Below, one piece after another: positions 23,201 to 32,401 of a stretch of DNA of 64,000 bases. The notes beneath the pieces were generated by a model that saw nothing but the letters and a program-made list of their open reading frames with translations, ran no database searches and had not been told where the DNA came from. A program made the translations under genes and the position numbers. Each line of letters opens with the position of its first letter. Within the stretch, counting starts at the first letter, position 1. Location of the stretch: NCBI GenBank assembly GCA_001643675.2, contig LSRY02000056.1:129001-193000 (forward strand), in the 5' to 3' direction. The stretch comes from Monocercomonoides exilis. Taxonomy: Eukaryota; Preaxostyla; Oxymonadida; Polymastigidae.

Positions 23201-23596
23201 TTCTGCACTGCGTTTTGAAACTTGTTCAAGCACCTCAAATTCACGTTGGCTATCTCTTATTTCGATACGCTTGGCAAGCTCCAATTCTCGTTCACGTTCT
23301 GTCATCTGCATAAGTCTTCAATTTTTGAATAGCAGAATGCATCCACATTCAAGTTCATGGTTAATTTTAAGATAATTATTTTTAAAAGAGATGTGTGTTT
23401 TGAAATTAATTATGATTGGCAATGTAATTCCATTATCAACAAGAAAAACGAACTTTCTACGATCTTCTGCATCGCGAATCAGTGATTCGTCGATCGTGGT
23501 TCGATGAACAGCAGGACCAATTCTAAGAGCTTGAGCTTCACGGCTTCGAGTTGGTCTTCCTAATTCACCACTGCTTGTTTTCGTAGTATCGCTCAT
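20217..23596 (-). CDS. RTF1: RTF1 homologue, Paf1-complex subunit (Plus3 domain)
   Basis: Exons on the minus strand: 23454-23596, 23191-23315, 23029-23114, 22753-22950, 22488-22644, 22309-22427, 20217-22148, about 919 aa; all phases agree. The Plus3 domain spans exons 4-6, from VSDFQQCIVTRDMVDE through LVGLYCRIASADKTTGRHYV, GEIHSVRTIAG and YVISRHRSLLTARVAM to ELHEWIKGIESVGRELPTAV. It is followed by the family's helical region (QRQRLNEKIAQQREERKAAK; KKMELQDKLRIAQDAEDVL). RTF1 binds phosphorylated SPT5 and promotes histone H2B ubiquitylation during transcription elongation. The C-terminal 400 residues are an acidic coiled coil plus Ser-rich disorder with His/Thr repeats near the end. The start MSDTTKTSSGELGRPT is 100 bp from the oppositely oriented SPAG6 start. 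Confidence 0.9.
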
Positions 23597-23696
23597 TAAA
23601 TGCGATCATAACTCATTATTATTTTTCTTTTGTCCAATATAGGAATATTTCAACGGTTTGAAAAATCGTTACAAAAGATTTTGGTATTGAGACAAG
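23597..23696. promoter_or_regulatory. Shared upstream region of RTF1 and SPAG6
   Basis: Only 100 bp separate the two divergent start codons, so both promoters must overlap here or lie inside the genes. The stretch is AT-rich. No TATA or initiator motif can be assigned with confidence. The bidirectional character is inferred from spacing alone. Confidence 0.4.
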
Positions 23697-25655
23697 ATGT
23701 CAAGACAAATCGTTACTTGCTTTGAAGATTATCAAAAAGCACGCATTTCATTTGTGCAAAACATTGCAACTTTTGCGGAGAGGCCACAAAATATTGATGC
23801 ATTAAAAGAGTCAGGGGTAATGCTTCTGCTGAAACCTCTCATTACAGACCCAGTTCCATCTGTTTGCTTATCGGCTTCTCTTGCTCTGGGACGACTTGCA
23901 AATGCTTCAGAAGAAATGGCAGAGGCTGTCGTTCAAAATGACATTTTACCTCAATTAGTTACGAGTCTGAAGGAACAAAATGCATGAGAAATAAATATTT
24001 CAATATATCTTAATTTTTCATTATGTTCCATTTGAAAATTTTTAACTTTTTAGAAATTCTTCAAGAAATCTGCTGCATTTATCATTCGTTCTGTTGTGAA
24101 GCACAATGCAGCCCTTGCGCAAGCAGTAGTTGAAAGTGGAGCTTTAGAATCACTTGTTTCATGCCTTCGTATGAATTCTTCTCAGCAATTGAATATTGAA
24201 GACAAATAAATTATTTTTGAATTTTTTAGAGGAATTTGACCCTGGGTGCAAAGAATCAGCACTGTTTGCATTAGGCTACATTGCACGTCATAATGGAGGT
24301 TTTTTTTTTATTGTTTATTATCTGAAGTTTTATCCTGGTTTTTTTTAGATCTTGCCCAGTTTGTTGTTGATGCTGGAGCAGTTCCTCTTACTGTTCTTTG
24401 CTTACAGGAACCAGAAGTCTGCACTGTTTTCATCATTGCATAATGATTTTTAAAATTATCAATTATTATTTTGTCAAAACTTCACACGTTTTCCTATTTA
24501 ACCATATACTTTTGCAGCTCACCTTGAAGCGTGTATCAGCATCAACACTTGCTGATATCGCAAAGCACACACCTGAGCTTGCACAGGTTGTTGCAGACAG
24601 CGGAGGGATCGGCTATCTTGTTCCTTTTGTTTCATCAGCAGACACAAAGTTGAAGATGCAGGCAACAGCGTGCCTGGCGCAGATTGCAAAGCACTCTGTT
24701 GATCTGGCTGAGCAGATTGTTGGTGCTGAGCTGTTCCCACGTGTTTTGGACTGTCTGAAGGACTCAGATGCTTCTGTGAGGAAGAACGCTGCCACTCTGA
24801 TAAGAGAAATTGCAAAGCATTCTTTGGATGTTTGCGCTTTATACTTGTTCTTTTCCTCATTTATTTTTTTAAAATATTCTTGATATATTCTCTTTTATTG
24901 AACATTTCATTAACAATCATTTCTTTTATCTTGGATGATTAATATTTTGTTTAATTGCTTCACTTCTATTTTAGCTTGCAAAGTACATTTCCGATATGGG
25001 CGGAATCCCTGCAGTTGTCGCCTTCACCAACGAGACACTTGGCGCAGACAGACTTCCTGGTGTGATGTGTGTTGGATACATTGCTGCCTTCTCTGAGGCA
25101 CTTGCACTGAAAGTGATCACCTCCAAGGGAATAGCGCCGTTGGTGCACTGTGTTGTAACAGAGCCCGCAGACTACCTCAAAGCAGCAGCTGCCTGGGCAC
25201 TGGGGCAGATTGGGCGACACTCAGCTGACCACGCAAAGGCTGTGGCAGACGAAGGCGTTCTGCCGAAGCTAGTGACTGTGATGGTACACGAGAAGGCTAC
25301 AGACGATCTGCGCGCTAAATGCAAGGCAGCTTTAAAGGCGATCATCGGAAAGTGTGTATTTCTGCCTGCGCTGGAGCCACTTCTGCTGCAGCCAGCAGCT
25401 CCGAAGGAGATTCTGAAGTACATCGTGGAACAGTATGCGAAGGTGCTTCCGTCAGATGTGGAAGGCAGAAAGCAATTTGTGTCGTGTGGAGGATTGCAGA
25501 GGATTCAGGAGCTGGATGCTGCAGCTGAGGAAGGGTCGAGGCTGAAGACAGCGATTGCTCAGGTGAATGCGTGCTATCCAGTCGAGGTGGTGCGTTACTA
25601 CACACCAGGATACAAAAGCGAGCTTTTCCAGAAGATCGAAGAGTTCAGACCTTAA
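23697..25655 (+). CDS. SPAG6: SPAG6/PF16, axonemal central-apparatus armadillo protein
   Basis: Exons 23697-23981, 24054-24168, 24230-24298, 24349-24416, 24518-24829, 24975-25655 total 509 aa, the same length as I recall for human SPAG6. Armadillo repeats run the whole length, with blocks shared with the family: FEDYQKARISFVQNIATFAE, ASLALGRLANASEEMAEAVV, AVPLTVLCLQEPE, TLADIAKHTPELAQVVADSG, DYLKAAAAWALGQIGRHSAD, FLPALEPLLLQ and the end VVRYYTPGYKSELFQKIEEF. It stabilises the C1 microtubule of the 9+2 axoneme and is needed for flagellar beating. The first intron uses a GC donor (GCATGA) instead of GT. The last exon has clearly higher GC content than the intergenic DNA. Confidence 0.97.
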
Positions 25656-26073
25656 ATCTTACTCTTTCACTTTGCTTTTCTTCTTCAAAAAAATTCCTTT
25701 CATTAACTTCACCTTCTCTTCAACCAATAGATGCATTTGCATGTACGAAAATCAGTTAGTTAAATGATTTTTGTGGTTGTCTGAACAATTTTCATCATTT
25801 CCACTGTTGGAACTGCTCCTTTTGATTCTTCTCGAAGTCTAGTAATTGTTATCATCACCTGTTTTCTTTTCCATTTGCTTCAGAGAATGGAATTATTTCA
25901 CACCTCATTTGTTTTTTTCATTTCCTTTTGTAAAAATATAAGAATGTGATGTTTTTGTTAGTGTTTATTCCATTCATTTGAATACCAACAGTTTGAAAAC
26001 TAACCAACAAACAAACAGACAAACAAACAAACAAAACGGAATCAAAAGGAAAAGAAACTGAATACTAATGCTG
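25656..26073. other. Intergenic, convergent gene ends
   Basis: Between the ends of SPAG6 (+) and SufDSU (-). It contains an (ACAAACAA)-type short repeat near 25999-26035. No gene seen. Confidence 0.45.
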
Positions 26074-29000
26074 TCAAATGACGTGTGTGACAATTCCGCT
26101 CTTCTTCTTCTGCAGCACACGCCCAGACGACATCGGCACTTCGCACGCTGCATGTGACTGATATGAAGACGATGGCTGGACAGCCGCTGGCAACGAGCAC
26201 CCGCACTCGCCTTCAAACACATTCAGCTTCACAGGATGACTGGCTCCTGCAATAGCAGAGTCTGGAGTGGGCTTCTGCTGAAGAGGGAATTCACACGACG
26301 TGCCTTCAGCTGGAATCTTCAGAGCAAACGGAGCACTTTCGCGGTGGATCTGCTGCGACCAAACAGGAACATCACTAGAAAGGGGGGTGGATGGGGGGGG
26401 GGAAGGGGTGTGTGAAAAGAAAGACAAAATATCATGAGTGATTGATTTTGAAAATGCCAAAATAAATTGGAAATATAATAAAATAAAAATAAAAATAAAA
26501 ATAAAAGAAAGGAAGAAGAAGAAGAAGAATGCATCAGATTTTAAGACATCATTTAAGCATGATGTTAAAAAATCACACCTTTTCGCTTCATTTTGCGGAG
26601 TTGCCTGCTTCAAACTGTCCTTCTCGATTCTGTCAGCATATGGCGAGACGCTGTTCAAGAGTGTGTGCCATGCCAGCGACGCGCACTTCACTCGCGACGG
26701 GAACCGGCAGACGTTTGCAAACACATCGCCAACATGACCCAATCCCCGGGCATTCGGAAGCGAGCGCGAAGACGACGGGGCAGCGCCGGTTGTGATGAGC
26801 CGGTGGAACTGCGAGAAGAGGTCGAGCACAACAGACAAGGGAGCCCCTTTCACCAGGTCTGTCATAAACGAACACGACGCCTGCGAAATGGCACAGCCAC
26901 TGCCAACAAACGCGGCATCTTCCACAATCGGATCAGAAAGAATGTTTCCTCCGTCTCTCTCCTTTGCGCGCAGACGCAGCTTCACATACAAACTCAGCCG
27001 ATCGCCACACAAGCTGTTGAATCCTTCTCCTTTAGCGAGCACCAGACTGCCGGGGCGCTGTGCCTCTTCTGCGTTCTCTTCAGCTGTCAGCTCAATTGTG
27101 CGGCTGTTGTGTGGGTGTGTCCCGTGCTCAATGATCAGTTCCTGATACAGCGACGACACCTCCACCGACTCGCTTGGCGCAGGCAGTGAAGCAGTTGAGC
27201 TTCCTGCTGCAAATGCAGACTGCACGGACGATGCAGCCAGCGGGGCTGACTTCAGATGTGCCTTTCCAGGCGCTGTCGATGCTGCTATCTTCCCAGACAT
27301 GAACCTCTGCATGACTGACTCCAGCGCTGCGACAGTTGCATCGATCTCTTCTTTTGTGTTGTAGAACGAGATGGAGATTCGGGTGGATGCATCGATTCCG
27401 TATGCCTTCGCCAGTGGCATGGCGCAGTGGTGCCCGCCGCGGGTGGCGATGCCTTCGTTGTCGAGAAGAGTGCCCAAGTCGTGTGAGTGGATGTACGGCG
27501 ACACAAACGAGATGATCGGAGCTGACTCGCAAAGAGGAAATTCCTCCATCCAGTTTGAAGACGATGTTGAGGACGCTGAGGATGCTGATGATGCAGATGA
27601 ATCAGCTGCAGAAGCTGGCTTTTCTGCTTGCGACTGGACAATCTCGTCCTGATGCCCCAGAATTCTGATTCCTTTGACTTTTCTCAACTTCCTCAGTGCG
27701 TATTCTCCCAGCTCCTTCTCGTATTTTGATACAGCCGGTAGTCCAACATGCTGTGTAAGGAATTTGATGGCAGTGGCCAATCCATATATTGCTGGCACAT
27801 TCTGCGTGCCTGCCTCAAACCGCATCGGAGGAGGAGCAAAAGTTGTGTGGGTGAATGACACCTCTTCAATCATGTCTCCTCCCGCCTGGTATGGCTCCAT
27901 CGCATCCAGCAGCTCATATCGCCCGTATAACACACCCACGCCATTCGGTCCATAAATCTTGTGGCCAGAGAAACAGAAGAAGTCGCAGCCAATGTCTGAC
28001 ACAGAAAGGCCGCTTGAATAAGAAGAAGAAGACTGTGCTTCGTTTCCATCAATCTCCTTTGCTGACAGTCCAGATGCATTGGAAGAAGCAACAGATGCGC
28101 TTTCTTTGCTTCCCTCTGCTTTCTCAGAGTAGTTGTGTGGTACATGCACAATCCCCTGTGCTCCGTCAATCAAAGTCGGAACATTGTACTGTCGAGCAAG
28201 AGCACACACCTGTTTCACAGGAAGGTATCTTCCCGTGACGTTGCTGCACATCGACATCGCTATCATCTTCACCCGCCCTGTCTGCAGCAGCGAACGCAGC
28301 CGGCTGAAGTCCACAGACCCTGTTGCCTGCACCAATGGAAGCACAGCAAGTTCTGTGTGTGTCTGCGACGCGGCAATCTGCCAGGGAACAATGTTCGCAT
28401 GATGCTCCAGCTCAGTCAGAATGATGATGTCTCTGTCATCCTCTTCATCCTCTTCTTTTTCTTCTTTTTTTTCTCTGGTTTCAGTAGAAGACAATTTGTC
28501 ATTTCCTCTTCCATGTCCGCATCCACATCCGCATCCACAGCCTTTTCCTTCCTTCCCGCTCTTCTTCTTGTTGTAGCAGCAGCCTGGCTGTGTTCTCTTC
28601 AGCCTCGGCAGCAAAAACGCATTGGCCACCAGGTTGATTGCTTCGGTCGTGCCTTTCGTGAACACAATCTCCTCTGCCCTTTCGGCTCCGATAAACTGCC
28701 TCACCACATCTCTGCTCTCGTCCAGCACAGCTGTCGCCTTCTCCGCCAGGAAATGGACTCCTCTGTGCACATTCGCATTGCTGTTGAATGTGAACTCTTC
28801 GACTGCATCGCACACTGCCTTCGGGCGCTGTGTGGTTGCGGCGTTGTCGAGGTAAATCAGCGCAGCGCCTGTCGCTGGATGGGTCGCAGACAGAATGGGG
28901 AACTCGGCACGCACCTCAGTCATCCGCTCCTCAATTGGTATTTCCAACATGTGGCGCTGTTCTTTGGCCAGCCTCAGCTTCTCCTCGCGCTCCTGTGCCT

Positions 29001-30735
29001 GTTTCGCTGCCTTTGCCTTCTGCTTAGCTTGTCTTCGCTCCTCTCGTTTGATGAACTCAGACACCATCGCATTGAAGAAGCGGAAGAAGACAGAATTGAT
29101 AACAGAGACAAGCTTGGAGTGTGCCCCAGGAAGCGAAGAAGAAGAAGAAGAACTTGATGAAGGAGATGATTCATTTGAAGTCATCTGCTTTGGCAGCATT
29201 TTCATCAGCGCCTCGTTTGCAAAGGAGAAGCAAAGGAGCGCTTTGGCCTCTGTTTCTGAGAGTCCTCTCTGCTGCATGAAGAACAAGGGAGAGTCGTCGA
29301 GTGTGCCGACAGTTGCGCCGTGGTTGGCCACAACATCGTCATTGTTGATGACAAGATACGGCACAGCACGCGCCACAAACGGCTTCCATGAAGAAGAGGA
29401 AGAGGAAGAGGAAGAAGAGGAAGAAGAAGAAGAGAATGCAGACGAAGTAACATCAGAAGAAGAGGATGAGGATGATCCATCTTCTGTTTTCTCCTCAGGC
29501 GGAACGAGAAGCAGCGTGTTGGACAGCTGATTGGCGACTGTGTGTGCAGCGTGTCTGTGGATGAAGATACCTCCATCGAACAGAGAAGTTGGTGGGGCTG
29601 ATGAAGAAAGGTGCGCAGAAGTCTGTGAAGATGATGCTGATAGCGGAGGAGCCATCGAAGGAAGAATGACAGCGCGGTGGAGCTGTGTGCTCTCGCAATC
29701 GGGTGAGATGTGGTGCATGTTGATTTTGACTTTGGATGTCTTGGCAATTGCAGAACTAGCAGCAGAGCTGGCCGGGTTGTTTCCGTCGGGCGAGAGAGAT
29801 GTGAGGGCAGTGGATGACACAAGCGCCAGATGGTTGCAGTGTGCTTCGGTGTGCGGGCAGGACAAGAAGAAGGAGACGACGTCGTTTGAGCGCGATGCAC
29901 CGAGGGAGACTGTCGAAATAGTAATAGACGACTCCGTCTGAGAATCACTGGCTTTATTTTCATTCGAGAACGGATCAGACTCTGATGCAACCGATGTGGA
30001 TGAAGCGATGCTTCGCGAAAGTTTTGTTGCAGCAGAGGGATTGAGAGAATATACCCTTGTTGATGAAAGATGCTCAGAATCCAAATGATCCATTTGGAGT
30101 TTTATAAGGGATATTCTTGCGCTTGAAGACATAAAAATGTCTGTTGTCACGTTTATTGCGTAACTTTCGCTTTTTTCAAAATTCAATTTATCTGATGTTT
30201 CTTTTGACATTGTTGAACGAAGAAACAGATCACACACAAAATGCTGAACAATAACAATTTCTTTTGAAATGTCATCTCGAATCAGTAATCTGATTTTTGA
30301 TTTTGGGGAATGTGTACCAGAAAGCTCCGAATTTGTAGAATAAAAAATGAGGTGTATTTCTGAAAAAGGATCAATATCTGAGGGATTGCACAGTTGCGTC
30401 TCATATTCATTTGAAATATTAATTAGGTATGTAAATCCATTGGGACATTCTTCATCCCAAGGAAAAGAAGAGGATTTTGGAATATTGCGTTTATTTAATT
30501 CAGGTTGTGAATCCTGTAAAGACTTCAAAGATAAGAGTTTTGCAGCAATTGAGTTTGCTGTAGAAGCATCTTTTTCTTCGATTTCAGTGGATATTTGAGC
30601 AAGCAAACAAGAAAGTTTATTTGACGAAGAAGAAAGATCCGAGGAAATTTTTCCGTTGATGAACACAATAGATATTGTTTTTTCTGATGAAAGCTGTTGA
30701 ATGTAACGGTGAAGAAGCGAATGTTCTGTTTCCAT
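26074..30735 (-). CDS. sufDSU: SufDSU fusion: Fe-S scaffold SufD + cysteine desulfurase SufS + sulfur-transfer SufU
   Basis: Two exons (26579-30735, 26074-26374) encode about 1,485 aa. Residues 1-520 are SufD-like: the conserved C-terminal core reads YLVINNDDVVANHGATVGTL then SPLFFMQQRGL. Residues 600-1150 are a class-II cysteine desulfurase. They contain YLDNAATTQRPKAV, NVHRGVHFLAEKAT, the PLP-lysine motif FSGHKIYGPNGVG (Lys about 926) and the persulfide cysteine in RGGHHCAMPLAKAYG (Cys about 1104). Residues 1185-1370 are SufU-like with all three zinc cysteines: SLCGDR (about 1243), GSGCAIS (about 1281) and RVKCASL (about 1351). It makes sulfide from cysteine and helps assemble Fe-S clusters with SufB and SufC, which are not in this window. 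No targeting peptide is visible, so cytosolic action is expected. This domain order is a known hallmark of Preaxostyla. Ser runs and a Cys-Gly insertion interrupt the domains. Confidence 0.96.
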   Translation of the reverse strand: METEHSLLHRYIQQLSSEKTISIVFINGKISSDLSSSSNKLSCLLAQISTEIEEKDASTANSIAAKLLSLKSLQDSQPELNKRNIPKSSSFPWDEECPNGFTYLINISNEYETQLCNPSDIDPFSEIHLIFYSTNSELSGTHSPKSKIRLLIRDDISKEIVIVQHFVCDLFLRSTMSKETSDKLNFEKSESYAINVTTDIFMSSSARISLIKLQMDHLDSEHLSSTRVYSLNPSAATKLSRSIASSTSVASESDPFSNENKASDSQTESSITISTVSLGASRSNDVVSFFLSCPHTEAHCNHLALVSSTALTSLSPDGNNPASSAASSAIAKTSKVKINMHHISPDCESTQLHRAVILPSMAPPLSASSSQTSAHLSSSAPPTSLFDGGIFIHRHAAHTVANQLSNTLLLVPPEEKTEDGSSSSSSSDVTSSAFSSSSSSSSSSSSSSSWKPFVARAVPYLVINNDDVVANHGATVGTLDDSPLFFMQQRGLSETEAKALLCFSFANEALMKMLPKQMTSNESSPSSSSSSSSSLPGAHSKLVSVINSVFFRFFNAMVSEFIKREERRQAKQKAKAAKQAQEREEKLRLAKEQRHMLEIPIEERMTEVRAEFPILSATHPATGAALIYLDNAATTQRPKAVCDAVEEFTFNSNANVHRGVHFLAEKATAVLDESRDVVRQFIGAERAEEIVFTKGTTEAINLVANAFLLPRLKRTQPGCCYNKKKSGKEGKGCGCGCGCGHGRGNDKLSSTETREKKEEKEEDEEDDRDIIILTELEHHANIVPWQIAASQTHTELAVLPLVQATGSVDFSRLRSLLQTGRVKMIAMSMCSNVTGRYLPVKQVCALARQYNVPTLIDGAQGIVHVPHNYSEKAEGSKESASVASSNASGLSAKEIDGNEAQSSSSYSSGLSVSDIGCDFFCFSGHKIYGPNGVGVLYGRYELLDAMEPYQAGGDMIEEVSFTHTTFAPPPMRFEAGTQNVPAIYGLATAIKFLTQHVGLPAVSKYEKELGEYALRKLRKVKGIRILGHQDEIVQSQAEKPASAADSSASSASSASSTSSSNWMEEFPLCESAPIISFVSPYIHSHDLGTLLDNEGIATRGGHHCAMPLAKAYGIDASTRISISFYNTKEEIDATVAALESVMQRFMSGKIAASTAPGKAHLKSAPLAASSVQSAFAAGSSTASLPAPSESVEVSSLYQELIIEHGTHPHNSRTIELTAEENAEEAQRPGSLVLAKGEGFNSLCGDRLSLYVKLRLRAKERDGGNILSDPIVEDAAFVGSGCAISQASCSFMTDLVKGAPLSVVLDLFSQFHRLITTGAAPSSSRSLPNARGLGHVGDVFANVCRFPSRVKCASLAWHTLLNSVSPYADRIEKDSLKQATPQNEAKRCDFLTSCLNDVLKSDAFFFFFFLSFIFIFIFILLYFQFILAFSKSITHDILSFFSHTPSPPPSTPLSSDVPVWSQQIHRESAPFALKIPAEGTSCEFPLQQKPTPDSAIAGASHPVKLNVFEGECGCSLPAAVQPSSSYQSHAACEVPMSSGRVLQKKKSGIVTHVI

Positions 30736-30960
30736 TTTCCCAATAATTCTCCTTTTTCAGTTCTTTTACTTTATCAAAAATCATAAATGGGTGGATGATG
30801 AAAAATCAAATTTTTTCATTCTGTTGTTCGTTTTTCATAAATGCTTATTTTAACTGGTGATAAAAAGAATATTTAAAAATTATTATTTCGTATATTTTTA
30901 TCATTAATAACAAAAATTAAAAATTTTTAACAAATATATAATCTCAAAAACATATGCATA
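30736..30960. other. Intergenic upstream of SufDSU
   Basis: Short AT-rich stretch that should contain the SufDSU promoter. No motif can be assigned. Confidence 0.4.
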
Positions 30961-31366
30961 TAGTTAGTGTTAATAATGGTGGATACTTTCAATAACTGTG
31001 GACAGTCGCATTATCTCAACAACCGTTGATAGTTGCATTTTGACAATTAACCCAATTATTCCCTCATTGAATGTGAACTTAACAGTCATACGAAAATTAA
31101 ACAAATTGCTCCCAAGAATAGAGAAAGACACATTTTCTATTTTCGGAGAAACTCGAAGAATCTAATTTTTCCGAGTTTCTCCGAAAACAGAATATGCTAT
31201 TTTCTTGATTTTTATGAGAAAATTGTTTCATTTCTGTATGTCAAAAAAGTTCATATTCATTGAGGGAATAATTGGATAAATTGTCAAAATGCAACTTTCA
31301 ATGGTTGTCGAGATAATGCAACTGTCCACAGTTATTGAAAGTGTCCACCATTATTAACACTAACTA
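30961..31366. mobile_element. Fold-back repeat with TAGTTAGTG termini
   Basis: The terminal inverted repeat starts TAGTTAGTGTTAATAATGGT and ends with the complementary ACCATTATTAACACTAACTA. Roughly 110 bp of each arm match with a few mismatches (TGTGGACAG against CTGTCCACA; TTGTCAAAATGCAAC against its complement; GAGGGAATAATTGG). The apex holds a second strong hairpin, TTTCGGAGAAACTCG paired with CGAGTTTCTCCGAAA near 31142-31190. No coding capacity. Looks like a MITE or solo fold-back transposon. Confidence 0.8.
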
Positions 31367-31470
31367 TAAATTCAAATTTTGTTTTTTTTCTATTTGTTTC
31401 AGATAATTCAGCAAGACAAAAGATTTTTTCATTTATGATTTATTTATTTACAGATTCAGATATCGCATTT

Positions 31471-31840
31471 AATACCCGACATCGCACAAAATACAGGACA
31501 AGATCGATATCTCAATAACAGCAAGAAGAAAAATTCTGACAATTTTCCTCAAAATATATCACATTAATACAAACTCATTAGATTAACGTGACTTTCAAAG
31601 CAGCTTCATTTGTGCTCGAAAAAAATTAATGATGAAAATATTGGAGAAACTCAAAATCCTATTTCTCCGAATATTTCAAAATTATTTTTTCTGAGCATGA
31701 ACAAGGAAGTTGTGAAAGTCTCGTTTATCAATTGAGTTTGCATTGAAGAGATATATTTTGAGGATATTTATCAGAATTATTCCTCTTGAAATCACAGAGA
31801 AAAGGATGTTGTCCGGTATTTTGTGCGATGTCCGGTATTT
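31471..31840. mobile_element. Fold-back repeat (MITE-like), copy 2
   Basis: Same family as 1911-2266. Shared words include ACAAGATCGATATCTCAA, TTTTCCTCAAAATATATC, AGCTTCATTTGTGCTC and GGAGAAACTCAAAATCCTAT. The left end ACCCGACATCGCACAAAATA is complementary to the right end TATTTTGTGCGATGTCCGGT. The apex again carries GGAGAAA/TTTCTCC. No coding capacity. Confidence 0.78.
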
Positions 31841-32070
31841 TTTGCGCAAACTGAACTGCAAATTCAATTATCATTTTGAGGCGATCATTTATCAATTTCA
31901 CAAGCTGATTTTCAAATCAAATTAAAATCACAGAAATAATAAGATTAAAAAAATTCATTACCATTTATTATCCAAGTACAAAATTATCAGCTTTTTAAAG
32001 TGAAATATCAAAATTTGGATTTCATGTTTCAATTGTGCAAGTGAGTTCGATAAATTTAAAAATGAAAATT

Positions 32071-32311
32071 TGTCAAAATTTTTTTGAAAAGTTCCTTTTG
32101 TTTAATTTTCAAATAAAGAAAAAATTTCATATTTCGATCAAATTTCTGTTTCCACAAACGAAACTTCACCAGAATAGATGAAAAAACTTGATAATGCTAT
32201 CATAGACTTTTCTGTGAAGTTTCGTTTGTGGAAACAGAAATTTGATCGAAATATGAAAATTTTCTTCATTTGAAAATTAAACAAAAGGAACCTTTCAAAA
32301 AAATTTTGACA
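32071..32311. mobile_element. Fold-back inverted repeat, about 240 bp
   Basis: Arms of about 100 bp: TGTCAAAATTTTTTTGAAAA and TTTCGATCAAATTTCTGTTT on the left match their complements on the right, around a loop near 32180-32200. The arms end in CAAACGAAACTTCAC and its complement GTGAAGTTTCGTTTG. No ORF. Confidence 0.75.
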
Positions 32312-32401
32312 TTTTGTTTTTTCAATAAGAATGTTTTCTTTTGTGATGAATAATCACAGCAAAATTTGATTTTTGTCACTTTTGTTAAACGAAAATAGAT
32401 G

